From assembly GCA_963842975.1 (NCBI GenBank), contig CAWJIH010000012.1, positions 1 to 64,000 on the forward strand: 64,000 nucleotides of DNA, given 5' to 3'. The stretch is from JACJWR01 sp963842975 (lineage in GTDB: Bacteria > Actinomycetota > Actinomycetes > S36-B12 > UBA10799). How positions within the stretch are numbered: position 1 is the stretch's first letter; every line of letters starts with the position of its first letter. Positions 8,590-17,080 of this stretch are shown piece after piece. The position numbers were made by a program, and so were the translations under genes. The notes under the pieces were generated by a model that worked only from the letters and a program-made list of their open reading frames with translations, searched no databases and was not told where the DNA came from.

Positions 8590-10035
8590 TCATGTGCGGG
8601 GTTTCTGCGCGAATTCGGCGAGTTGCGCGGCGTTCAGGCTTTCCGGGTCGGGGAATCCCCCTGGATCCCCCGCAACTGCCTGGCGGAACTCCTCATAGTC
8701 GGCTTTCGCCATGCCTGCGTAGGTCTGCGCAAACTGCACCATGGCCCTGTCGAATTTGGCACCGGCTCCCAGGTAGGCAGCCACCGCCACTGGGTCACCG
8801 ATCCGGGCGTGGGCCATGGCCAAGGTGGCGCCGCACAATCGTGCGTAACGCACAAGCCGGTGCGGACTGAGTCCCTGCAGGTCGACAGACCACTTGAAGT
8901 CGCGCAGTTGGCGCCCGTAGAAATTGACGCCCCGATTCGGCCGCGCCAGCCAGCCGAGGAACGGATCCCCCGAGGCCTGCATCGACCGTTGACCCACCAC
9001 CACCCGCTGACCATGATTGGCAAATGGTGCCGGTTTGGTCCATTGCTCCAGCACCGATGACTGTGCTGCCTTCAACTGCAACACGAGGTAGTCGTCGCGA
9101 TGCGGCCCGGCCAGCAGGATCGCCACCGCTGGCAAGCCCACACTTCCCACCCCGACCACCTTGTGGGCGACGTCCAGGACTTCGAATGAGTCCAGCAGCG
9201 CGGCCTTCTCATCGCTTAGAGAGCCCAGGAACTGCCGGTAGACATCGCGATAATCGAAACCGAGGTCACTTTCGCTGAGGCGGACGAGCAGCGGTGGTTC
9301 GTTGCGGAACTGCCGACGACCGTCCGAATCCACCACAGTCAGCTTGCGAACTGCCGACCAGGCGTCCCGCTTCTTGATCTTGCCCATATTGGCGGCGATC
9401 ACTTTCGCAGAGTCGCGCCGTTCCTTGGCTCCGCCCGTTTCGCCCGCGAATTCGAGCATTGCTTCGGGACGGAACATGGCGTACCAGTTGTCCAGGAGCT
9501 TCGAGTCAGCGGCCTGGGCCATTCGGATTCGGTAACTTGCAGCTGCCGCTTCTGCTGCGGCGCGGCCCAGCCCACGAGCGAGCCCGCGATCGTCCACTAG
9601 GAGCACAAACGACGTGGCCAAGCGCATCAGGTCCCACTCAAAGGGTCCCGGCGCCGTTTCATCGAAGTCGTTGACGTCGAACACAACCGAACGTTCCGCG
9701 GAGCCGAAGATGCCGAAGTTGGACAGGTGCGCGTCGCCGCACAGCATCACCTCCAGGCCGGAGTTGGCTGAGCGACCAAGGTCGCTGGCCATCACCACGG
9801 CTGATCCTCGATAGAAGGCCAACGCCGACGCTGCCATTCGAGCGCGGCGGACCGGAACGAGAGCAGGAATGCGAGAGCTTTCCTGAGCGGTCAACAGAGA
9901 TGTCGCGGTCGGTCGGTCGGCTGGCGGCGTCCAGTCAGCGATTGCCTTTCGCGGCAGTGTGCCTCGCGCCTGCTTGCCGCGTGCGCGGCGGTCAGCGATC
10001 GAGCTTCCAGCGGGAGGCATGTCAAGCCAGGTCAC
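8590..10035 (-). CDS. DUF2252 protein, first of two paralogues
   Basis: 481-residue cytoplasmic protein of the DUF2252 family, whose fold resembles aminoglycoside phosphotransferases. The kinase-like catalytic loop LCGDAHLSNFG and metal-binding NDFDE are both intact. YRGSAVVMASDL, DNWYAMF, HKVVGVGSVG and GQRSMQASGDPFLGW are shared with the paralogue at 28709-30157. Start choice: the frame opens at 10083, but the GTG at 10035 follows GAAAGG with good spacing and aligns with the N-terminus of the paralogue. Substrate unknown. Confidence 0.8.
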   Translation of the reverse strand: MTWLDMPPAGSSIADRRARGKQARGTLPRKAIADWTPPADRPTATSLLTAQESSRIPALVPVRRARMAASALAFYRGSAVVMASDLGRSANSGLEVMLCGDAHLSNFGIFGSAERSVVFDVNDFDETAPGPFEWDLMRLATSFVLLVDDRGLARGLGRAAAEAAAASYRIRMAQAADSKLLDNWYAMFRPEAMLEFAGETGGAKERRDSAKVIAANMGKIKKRDAWSAVRKLTVVDSDGRRQFRNEPPLLVRLSESDLGFDYRDVYRQFLGSLSDEKAALLDSFEVLDVAHKVVGVGSVGLPAVAILLAGPHRDDYLVLQLKAAQSSVLEQWTKPAPFANHGQRVVVGQRSMQASGDPFLGWLARPNRGVNFYGRQLRDFKWSVDLQGLSPHRLVRYARLCGATLAMAHARIGDPVAVAAYLGAGAKFDRAMVQFAQTYAGMAKADYEEFRQAVAGDPGGFPDPESLNAAQLAEFAQKPRT

Positions 10036-10079
10036 GATGTCGCCTTTCGTAGGCCGGTGCACTATCCCGGTGGGTTTCG

Positions 10080-10096
10080 GCACGGCATTGGACTCA
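10080..10096. terminator. Small hairpin in the 10036-10281 gap
   Basis: TCACCCG (10080-10086) and CGGGTGA (10090-10096) form a 7-bp stem with loop AAG, followed by TTT on the plus strand. It lies about 185 bases past the end of the ABC operon. It is the only structure I see in this gap, and no gene is visible there. Confidence 0.25.
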
Positions 10097-10281
10097 CATG
10101 CTTCGCCGCCATCACCGCTTGATCAACGGGCCTGTCACCGAATCTCTTAACACTTTTGGCCTACCTCGCCTCAGATGCCTCACCCGAAGCGGGTGATTTC
10201 CGGATCAGCTCTAGTAGCCGCCGAATCCATTGACCCGCCGCTGCCGCCGAACCGTGGCGTGCTGATCACATCAGGTGCGGC

Positions 10282-11079
10282 CTACAGCACTTTCGCCAGA
10301 AACGCCTTGAGTCGTTCACTGTTCGGGTTCGCCAGCAACTCCTTCGGCGGCCCGAAGTCGGCCACCACGCCGTCGGCGATGAAACCTAGGGTGTCGCCCA
10401 CCTCGCGAGCGAATCCGATTTCATGGGTGACGACCACCATCGTCATGCCGCTTTCGGCCAGCTGGCGCATCACGTCAAGGACATCGCCGACGAGTTCGGG
10501 GTCTAACGCCGAGGTCGGCTCGTCGAACAGCATCAACTCCGGATCCATCGCCAACGCTCTGGCGATGGCCACCCGTTGCTGCTGCCCCCCGGACAGTTGC
10601 ATGGGGTAGGCATCACCGCGGTCACCGAGACCCACCCTGGCCAGCAGCTCCTGCGCCCGTTCGCGCACCTTCGCCTTGTTGCGCTTCTGCACCACGACCG
10701 GCCCGGCCATCACGTTCTCCGCCGCGGTCATGTGCGGGAAGAGGTTGAAGCGCTGGAACACCATGCCGATCGACCGGCGCTGCGCTGCGACCTCTTTGTC
10801 TTTCATCTCGTGTAGTTTGGCGCCCTTGAGTTTGTAGCCGATCAGCTCGCCGGCCACCGACAACTGCCCGGAATCGATCTTCTCCAGGTGGTTGATACAG
10901 CGCAGGAACGTCGACTTTCCGCCGCCGGACGGGCCGATAATGCATGCCACCTCGCCGGTCTTGACCTCAAAGTTGATGCCCTTGAGCACCTCGTTGCGGC
11001 CAAACGACTTGTGGACCTCGACTGCTTTGACCATCACGTCAGGCTTGGGTTTGACCAGGAGGTCCGATGCTTTGCTCAT
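10282..11079 (-). CDS. Amino acid ABC transporter ATP-binding protein
   Basis: 265-residue ATPase of the polar amino acid (GlnQ/HisP) family. Walker A GPSGGGKST lies at residues 49-57, the signature is LSGGQQQRVAIARAL, Walker B is LMLFDEPTSALD, and the switch His is in VVVTHEIGFA. It drives import with the permease encoded immediately upstream, whose stop it overlaps by four bases, and with the lipoprotein encoded first in the operon. Order is binding protein, permease, ATPase. Confidence 0.92.
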   Translation of the reverse strand: MSKASDLLVKPKPDVMVKAVEVHKSFGRNEVLKGINFEVKTGEVACIIGPSGGGKSTFLRCINHLEKIDSGQLSVAGELIGYKLKGAKLHEMKDKEVAAQRRSIGMVFQRFNLFPHMTAAENVMAGPVVVQKRNKAKVRERAQELLARVGLGDRGDAYPMQLSGGQQQRVAIARALAMDPELMLFDEPTSALDPELVGDVLDVMRQLAESGMTMVVVTHEIGFAREVGDTLGFIADGVVADFGPPKELLANPNSERLKAFLAKVL

Positions 11080-12005
11080 TGGTCATCTCCCCGGCCGAAG
11101 CGGGCTTTGAGTTTCTGCAACGGCGTGGGGGGCAATTCGCGCATCGCTCCCTTGGCGTAGTAGCGCTCGATGTAGTACTGGCCCACCATCAACACCGACG
11201 TCAGTGCCAGGTACCAGATGCTCGCCATGATGGCCATGGGGAACGGCTGGAACAGCCGGTTGCCGATCACCTGGGCTTGGAAGAACAACTCTGTGGTGAG
11301 CGGGATCGCGATGACCAGCGATGTGGTCTTCAGCATCGAGATCGTTTCGTTGCCCGTCGGCGGCACGATCACTCGCATCGCCTGCGGGAGCACGATGTGG
11401 CGAAGGGTTTGCATTCGGCTCATGCCCAACGCGGTAGCCGCTTCCTCTTGACCCTCGTCGACGCTCAGGATGCCAGCACGCACGATTTCCGACATGTAGG
11501 CCGCCTCGTTCAGACCCAGACCCAATAGCGCCGCCACGAAGGCAGGGATGAGCGTCTTGGTGTCGAACGAGATCATCTCCGGTCCGAACGGGATACCCAG
11601 CGAAATTCGCTGGTACAACGCGATGATCGAACCCCACAGGAACAACTGGACGTACACCGGAGTCCCGCGGAACACCCAGACGAACACCCACGCCGAGCCA
11701 CTCATCACCGGATTCGGCGACAGCCGCATGATCGCGATCAGCACACCTAGTGCCAGGCCCAGGACCATCGCCAGGAACGTCAGCAGCAGCGTGACGCCGA
11801 CGCCTTTGATGATCGGCGGTGAGAAGATCCACTCGCCGATCAACGGCCAGCCCCAGTTGGGGTTCGTCAACAGGCTGTTGACGAACATCGCGAACAAGAT
11901 CGCGATGATCCCGATGCCGATCCAGCGTCCCGGATGGCGTACCGGGACCGCCTGGATCGGCTCCTTGGGCTTTGCCGACGGGCTGGTTGTCGATTCGTTG
12001 GCCAT
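11076..12005 (-). CDS. Amino acid ABC transporter permease
   Basis: 309-residue HisM/GlnP-type permease with about five membrane segments after a polar N-terminal tail. The EAA loop that contacts the ATPase reads EAAYMSEIVRAGILSVDEGQ. The C-terminal region FFQAQVIGNRLFQPFP is the part duplicated at 1760-1829. No second permease is present, so it probably works as a homodimer. It lies 32 bases downstream of the binding protein gene. Confidence 0.9.
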   Translation of the reverse strand: MANESTTSPSAKPKEPIQAVPVRHPGRWIGIGIIAILFAMFVNSLLTNPNWGWPLIGEWIFSPPIIKGVGVTLLLTFLAMVLGLALGVLIAIMRLSPNPVMSGSAWVFVWVFRGTPVYVQLFLWGSIIALYQRISLGIPFGPEMISFDTKTLIPAFVAALLGLGLNEAAYMSEIVRAGILSVDEGQEEAATALGMSRMQTLRHIVLPQAMRVIVPPTGNETISMLKTTSLVIAIPLTTELFFQAQVIGNRLFQPFPMAIMASIWYLALTSVLMVGQYYIERYYAKGAMRELPPTPLQKLKARFGRGDDQ

Positions 12006-12037
12006 GGTGACTCCCGGGCCCTGGCGCCGTTGCGGCC

Positions 12038-12955
12038 CTAGCTCGCCGGGTTCACTTCAGAGGTGGTCACCGCGCCGTCTTCCAGACCCCACTTGCTGAG
12101 GATCTGCTCGTAGCTGCCGTCGTCGATCATGGACTGGATCGCGCCTTGGATCGACTCTGCCAGTCCCATTTGCTCCAGCGGCACGACTACGCCGTAGGGA
12201 GCCGAGTCATAGATTTCCCCGACCTGCTCAAGCTGGCCGGTCTGGGTGATGGCATAGGCGACCACGGGGCTATCCGCCAGCATGGCGTCGATCTTTCCGC
12301 TGGTCAGCGCGGTGGTGACGTCCGACTGCAGGGTGAACTGTTGAATGTCGATCGAGTCGCTGCCGGCGGCGGTGCAGGCTTCGTTGCGCGCTTCGATGTC
12401 GTCAACCTGCACGGTGGCCTTCTGAACTCCGACGGACTTCCCACAGGGGTTTTCGGGGTCGACGTCCTGCGGGTTACCAGTGGCGACGGCCCATGCCGTA
12501 CCGGCCTCGAGGTAGCTCACCATGTTGACTTGCTCAAGGCGTTCCGGGTTGATGGTGAACGATGACATCGAGGCATCGAATTTGCCGTTGGTCACGCCCA
12601 CGATGAGGGAGTCGAAGCTGGAGTTGCTCCACTCGCCGGTGAGACCCAGCTTGGCTGCAATGGCGTTGCCGAGGTCGATGTCCGCGCCTTCGATAGTGGA
12701 GCCGTCTTCGGCGATGAATTCCATCGGCGCGTAGGAGGCGTCGGTGCCAAACTTCAGCACCCCGGCCGTCTTCACGGCCTCCGGAACACCCGCGGCGAGT
12801 TCGCTGTCGGCACTGACTGAGGGGAGTGGCGAGGCTGACTCGCTGGCGCTGTCCGTCGATGACGAATCCCCGCCGCAGGCTGCGAGGGCGAACACCGCGG
12901 TGGCGGTGGCCGCGCCAAAGGCGAATCGGTTGAACTTGGCGGTGGTAGTGATCAT
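12038..12955 (-). CDS. Amino acid ABC transporter substrate-binding lipoprotein
   Basis: Extracellular solute-binding protein, family 3, 305 residues from the ATG at 12955. The start is supported by AGAAGGAG seven bases upstream; the frame is open to 13024, but that part has no ribosome site. A signal peptide ends in lipobox ALAAC, followed by a Ser-rich linker. Family motifs include FGTDASYAPMEF, GADIDLGNAIAAKLG and FDSLIVGVTNGKFDASMSS. It delivers an amino acid to the adjacent permease. Ligand identity cannot be read from the sequence. Confidence 0.88.
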   Translation of the reverse strand: MITTTAKFNRFAFGAATATAVFALAACGGDSSSTDSASESASPLPSVSADSELAAGVPEAVKTAGVLKFGTDASYAPMEFIAEDGSTIEGADIDLGNAIAAKLGLTGEWSNSSFDSLIVGVTNGKFDASMSSFTINPERLEQVNMVSYLEAGTAWAVATGNPQDVDPENPCGKSVGVQKATVQVDDIEARNEACTAAGSDSIDIQQFTLQSDVTTALTSGKIDAMLADSPVVAYAITQTGQLEQVGEIYDSAPYGVVVPLEQMGLAESIQGAIQSMIDDGSYEQILSKWGLEDGAVTTSEVNPAS

Positions 12956-13166
12956 GAGTCGAACTCCTTCTAGGCCCGAGATGCCGACGGTAGACCGCAG
13001 CATACGGTTCAGTATGACCCGCAACCGGCCACAATGGGTGGGAACTCCCCCGGTTGGCTGGCGGTGTCGCCTTGATCATCGGGTCGAAAGTGACCTATGC
13101 GCGGAGGTTTGACCCCGTGATCATGGATGATCGGGTGAGGCGCTGTGCGAAACGAGAGGAGGGGAT

Positions 13167-15303
13167 GTGGATTCCGTGACGAAGGTGACTCTCGCAAGGG
13201 TCACGGTGGACGAAAGCCACCAACAGGCCTGGACCATCCGATCGGATGTGGCTGGGCGGATGAACCCGGTGAACCCGGCCGATGCCGGGTATACCCAGGC
13301 GGCTGACGTACTCAGACACGCCGGGATGGATGTGCACGCACACGCCGAGGGCGCCATCACCGACGAGGTGCTGGCGGATTGTGACGTCCTGATCATTCCG
13401 CACTGTTCAACCCCGGAATGGGAGACTACGACGGGTGCTGGTTCACCCGTTTTCGACGTCGCCGAGATCGATGCGATCGAGCGCTACGTCCGCGCTGGCG
13501 GTGGGCTGGTGATTCTGGCTGAAACCGAGCAGGCCAAATACGGAAACTCGCTGGCCGAGATCGCTGGCCGATTCGGTGTCGAGTTGCATTCGTCAACGGT
13601 GCAGGACCCCGTCTGCCCGATTCAACGACGTTCCCACCTGGGTTCTGGCGGAACCAGTACGGAACGACGTGTGGGACTGGTGGGCGGGGGTGCGACAGGC
13701 TGGGCTGTATCGCGCTGGAACCCTCAGTCTCGCCGATCGTGACGACAGGCACCGCCCACCGGATCGCCGATACCTCGTGGCCCGCACCAGCGCGACCGCA
13801 TGGCCGGCACACGCTGGTCTGATCGCCGCGGTGCAGGCCGGGGCTGGCCGAGTTGTCGTGCTCACCGACTCCGACCTCTTCGGCGACGACAGCATCACCG
13901 ACCTGGACCATCAGACCCTGTGGCACAACCTCGTGTTCTGGACTACCTCCGGGGCCAGTTCCCGCACGGCTGATCCGGTCGCGGTTGCAGCGACGCCGCC
14001 GACCGCTGAACCAGCGTGGGCAGACCTCACTCGTGCGATCGAGGAACTGCGCCCCCTGCAGGTCAAGGACGGGTCCGTGCCGGACGAAGGTAACCAGCAA
14101 CTGGCGCGCGACGCAGTCGAACGCATCATCGACGCAATCGAGGCGCTCAGGGCACGATTCCCGCATCAAACTGAGCAACTTTCCGCCACCGTGGCGGACT
14201 TCCGACGGTGGCTCGACGAAGGGCTGGGCACGCCTGATTTTCTCGACTCGCTGCTGCTGTTCCGACCCGAACTCAACCGCGTCGACGGGGTCGAGCACCT
14301 CGCGGTGTTCCCGATGTACACCCAGAACGGCAACCTCACCCGCAACGTCGAGGCCGTGATCACTCGCACGGTCTGGCCGGATTGGATCGCAGACCTGGAA
14401 CAGAGTGGGTACGACAACGCCGCCTTTGTTCCGATCGAGTTCGTCGGCTTCACTGCCGGCTACGACACCCACTCGGCAGTTCTCTTCCCGGAGACGGTGG
14501 CCACCCGAGAAACGCCTCGATTCACCTGGGGTGGAATCTTCTGCGACCGGGAGGCGGCCCGCTTCCGGGTGGTCACGTCCGAGGCCGCCGCGATCACCAG
14601 ACTGGCCCTGCCGCCGGCAGCCGAAATGCTGGTGAATGACCAGCACCTGACGCAGCAGACTTTCATCTGCTGGGACCTCGTGCACGACCGCACCCACAGC
14701 CACGGCGACCTCCCTTTCGATCCGTTCATGATTAAGCAACGGATGCCCTATTGGATGTACGCGCTCGAAGAACTGCGCTGCGATTTGAACACGTATCGCG
14801 AGACCGTTGCGCTGCAGGCCAACGGCGTAGTTTTGGCGCCTCAGGTGCGTTACGCAATCCTCTTTGATCGGCTGTTCCGCTTCCCCACCTCCGGCACCCG
14901 GATCCGCAACTACGACGGCCTTGGCGGGCAGATCCTCTTCGCCTGGCTGCACCGTAACGGCGTGCTGAACTGGACCGACAACACGTTGACCATCGATTGG
15001 CTCACAGTGGACGCCTCGGTGGTGGAACTCTGCGAGCGGGTTGAGGCGCTTTACCGTTCTGGTATTGACCGCAGTCGACTTGGTCACTGGCTGGCCGCCC
15101 ACCAGTTCGTGGCGGAGCTGGTACCGCCCCACCCAGCGTCGGTGTGGGCCACAGGTGGTGCGGCGCTGCCCACCGAGACCAAAGAGGCCGTTGACGCTGT
15201 GCTGTCCGATGAGTTTCCGCTTAACGTGTTCTACGAGGCGCTGCGCAAGAAGATCATGCCCACCATTGACTCAACCCAAGGCATCACAGGAGCATCATCA
15301 TGA
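13167..15303 (+). CDS. DUF6421 family protein, frameshifted
   Basis: About 710 residues when the frame is repaired. The N-terminal 150 residues (DVLIIPHCSTPEW, ERYVRAGGGLVILAE) look like a class I glutamine amidotransferase/ThuA-like flavodoxin fold. The long remainder belongs to the uncharacterised DUF6421 family (FPMYTQNGNLTRNVEAVI, HDRTHSHGDLPFDPFM). The HDRTHSHG stretch looks metal-binding. The frame breaks at 13607-13610 (CCCC); dropping one C joins TVQD to PSARFNDVPTWV. The GTG start has GAGAGGAGGGG upstream. The stop overlaps the next gene start by four bases (ATGA), so it is translated with the SDR and aldolase genes. Confidence 0.7.
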
Positions 15304-16001
15304 ATCCCACACCCGTCGTGATCGTGCTTGGGGCAGGTATCGGCGGGCAAGGGGTGATTGCGGCGGTCGCCCCGCACGCTCACGTGGTGGTGGCTGATCG
15401 ATCGCCGGAATTGGCGGATGCTGGGGCGGCCCTTGCCACGAGCACCGGCGGGTCGGGCGAATCCTCGACGTTGGATCTCACCGATCTGGACGCGGTCCTC
15501 TGGTGGCGCGACGAACTGTTGCGGCGTCACGGGCGGGTCGACGCGGTGGTGCATCTGGTCGGTGGTTGGCAGGGATCGGCCACCGTCAACGCCGATGCCA
15601 TCGCGAAGTGGCGCGCGCTGCTGCCGGGGATCGTGGACACCGTGCAGACCACAACGGTGGCCTTCCGGGAGGCCCTGCAGTCCGCTCCGCACGGCCGCTA
15701 TGTGATGGTCACCTCCACCTCGGTGGCAAACCCAACGAAGGGCAACGCGGCCTATGCCAGTGCCAAGGCCGCCGCAGAGACGTGGGTGCGGGCGTTGGGC
15801 TCGGCCTTCGACGGAACGCCTGCGGCGGCGTGCATCGTGGCGGTGAAGGCGCTGGTCGATCCGGCGACCCGAGCGGCCAACCCCGACAAGACCTACCCCG
15901 GCTACACCGACACCACGGAGCTGGGCTCGGCAATCGCCGGGCTGCTCACCGACGCCGAGCTTGACTGCGTCACGTACCTCAACCTCACGAAAGCCGAATA
16001 A
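15300..16001 (+). CDS. SDR-family oxidoreductase
   Basis: 233-residue short-chain dehydrogenase. The N-terminal nucleotide site reads VIVLGAGIGGQGV. The catalytic tetrad is visible as Ser in VTSTSV and YASAK (Tyr and Lys), with TWVRAL after it. It lies between DUF6421 (4-base overlap) and the threonine aldolase (3-base gap). The three therefore form one operon and probably act on one pathway, perhaps oxidation and cleavage of a beta-hydroxy amino acid. That last point is inference. Confidence 0.85.
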   Translation: MNPTPVVIVLGAGIGGQGVIAAVAPHAHVVVADRSPELADAGAALATSTGGSGESSTLDLTDLDAVLWWRDELLRRHGRVDAVVHLVGGWQGSATVNADAIAKWRALLPGIVDTVQTTTVAFREALQSAPHGRYVMVTSTSVANPTKGNAAYASAKAAAETWVRALGSAFDGTPAAACIVAVKALVDPATRAANPDKTYPGYTDTTELGSAIAGLLTDAELDCVTYLNLTKAE

Positions 16002-16004
16002 CGC

Positions 16005-17033
16005 ATGGCGACCAGTTTTGCGTCCGACAACTACGCCGGTGTGCATCCCGACGTGCTGGCAGCAATGGCCCGGGTGAATGTTGGCCATCAGGTGTCATAC
16101 GGCGGCGACGACACCACCGCCGGACTGCGCGACCTCATCAAGGATCACTTCGGCGCAGCGGCCGAGATTTTTCCGGTGTTCAACGGCACTGGTGCCAATG
16201 TGGTGGCGTTGCAGGCCATGACGAAACCCTGGGAGGCGGTGATCTGCACCCACAGCGCCCACATCAATGTGGACGAAGGGGGCGCGCCGGAAAAGGTTGC
16301 GGGGCTGAAGCTTTGGCAAGTGCGCGCCCCAGACGGCAAACTCACGCCGGATCTCGTGGACACCCAAGCCTGGGGATTCGGCGATGTGCACCGCGCCCAG
16401 CCCGGAGTGGTGGCTGTGACTCAATCGAGTGAGTTGGGCACCCTCTACCAAGTAGACGAGTTGGCCGCGGTGGTGGAGCGGGCGAAGTCGCACGGAATGC
16501 GGGTGCTGCTTGACGGTGCCCGGATCATGAATGCCGCCGCCGCGCTGGGGGTACCTTTTCGTGCGTTCACGGCTGATCTGGGCATCGATGCGGTGACCTT
16601 CGGGGCCACGAAGAACGGTGCGATGAGCGCAGAGTCGGTGATCACGCTGACTCCGGAGGTGGCCGCGGCCGTGCCCTACCTGCGTAAGACGGATATGCAA
16701 TTGGCCAGCAAGATGCGCTACGTCAGTGCCCAGTTCCTTGCCATGCTCACCGACGACCTCTGGTTGCGGAACGCGCGTCACGCCAACGCGATGGCTCGCC
16801 GCTTGAGCACTGCGGTGGCGACCATCCCGCAGGTGCAGGTGAGCCAACCGACGGAAGTCAATGCGGTGTTCGCAATCCTGCCGGCAGCGGCGCGCACCCG
16901 ACTGCAGGAGCGGTTTCACTTCTACACCTGGGATCAGGCCTCTGGCGAGGTGCGATGGATGTGTGCGTGGGACACCACCGAGGCCGATGTCGATGCCTTC
17001 GTCGATGGCATCGCCGAAGAGGTCAGCCGCTAG
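16005..17033 (+). CDS. Threonine aldolase-family PLP enzyme
   Basis: 342-residue fold-type I PLP enzyme of the low-specificity L-threonine/beta-eliminating lyase group, which cleaves beta-hydroxy amino acids to glycine and an aldehyde. N-terminal SDNYAGVHP, substrate/PLP residues in HSAHINVDEGG, the PLP aspartate in LLDGARIMNA and the Schiff-base lysine in FGATKNGA are all present. It is the last gene of the operon starting at 13167. Confidence 0.88.
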   Translation: MATSFASDNYAGVHPDVLAAMARVNVGHQVSYGGDDTTAGLRDLIKDHFGAAAEIFPVFNGTGANVVALQAMTKPWEAVICTHSAHINVDEGGAPEKVAGLKLWQVRAPDGKLTPDLVDTQAWGFGDVHRAQPGVVAVTQSSELGTLYQVDELAAVVERAKSHGMRVLLDGARIMNAAAALGVPFRAFTADLGIDAVTFGATKNGAMSAESVITLTPEVAAAVPYLRKTDMQLASKMRYVSAQFLAMLTDDLWLRNARHANAMARRLSTAVATIPQVQVSQPTEVNAVFAILPAAARTRLQERFHFYTWDQASGEVRWMCAWDTTEADVDAFVDGIAEEVSR

Positions 17034-17052
17034 CCGCACCCCGCTAACACCG

Positions 17053-17078
17053 GAAGTAGAATGCATGTATTCTACTTC
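17053..17078. promoter_or_regulatory. 26-bp palindromic operator over the dab promoter
   Basis: Left arm GAAGTAGAAT (17053-17062) and right arm ATTCTACTTC (17069-17078) are perfect inverted copies separated by GCATGT. TATTCT at 17068-17073 lies seven bases before the ATG at 17081 and would serve as a leaderless -10 box, so a protein bound to the palindrome would cover the promoter. The regulator is not encoded next to it. Confidence 0.75.
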
Positions 17079-17080
17079 CC

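Noticed and set aside
8565..8590. Hairpin-like CCGCTTCGGGTGA near the end of the first DUF2252 gene
   Set aside because: The arms are only partly complementary and lie across the stop region without a T-tract. Not convincing as a terminator.
11076..12005. Horizontal origin of the amino acid ABC operon because of the stray copy at 1760
   Set aside because: Codon use and gene layout are like the neighbours. Only the 70-bp copy is out of place.
13426..15132. A 568-codon open frame on the minus strand opposite DUF6421
   Set aside because: It is the antisense shadow of the real gene. Its sequence is Arg/Gly/Val-rich without motifs, while the plus strand has family motifs and operon coupling.
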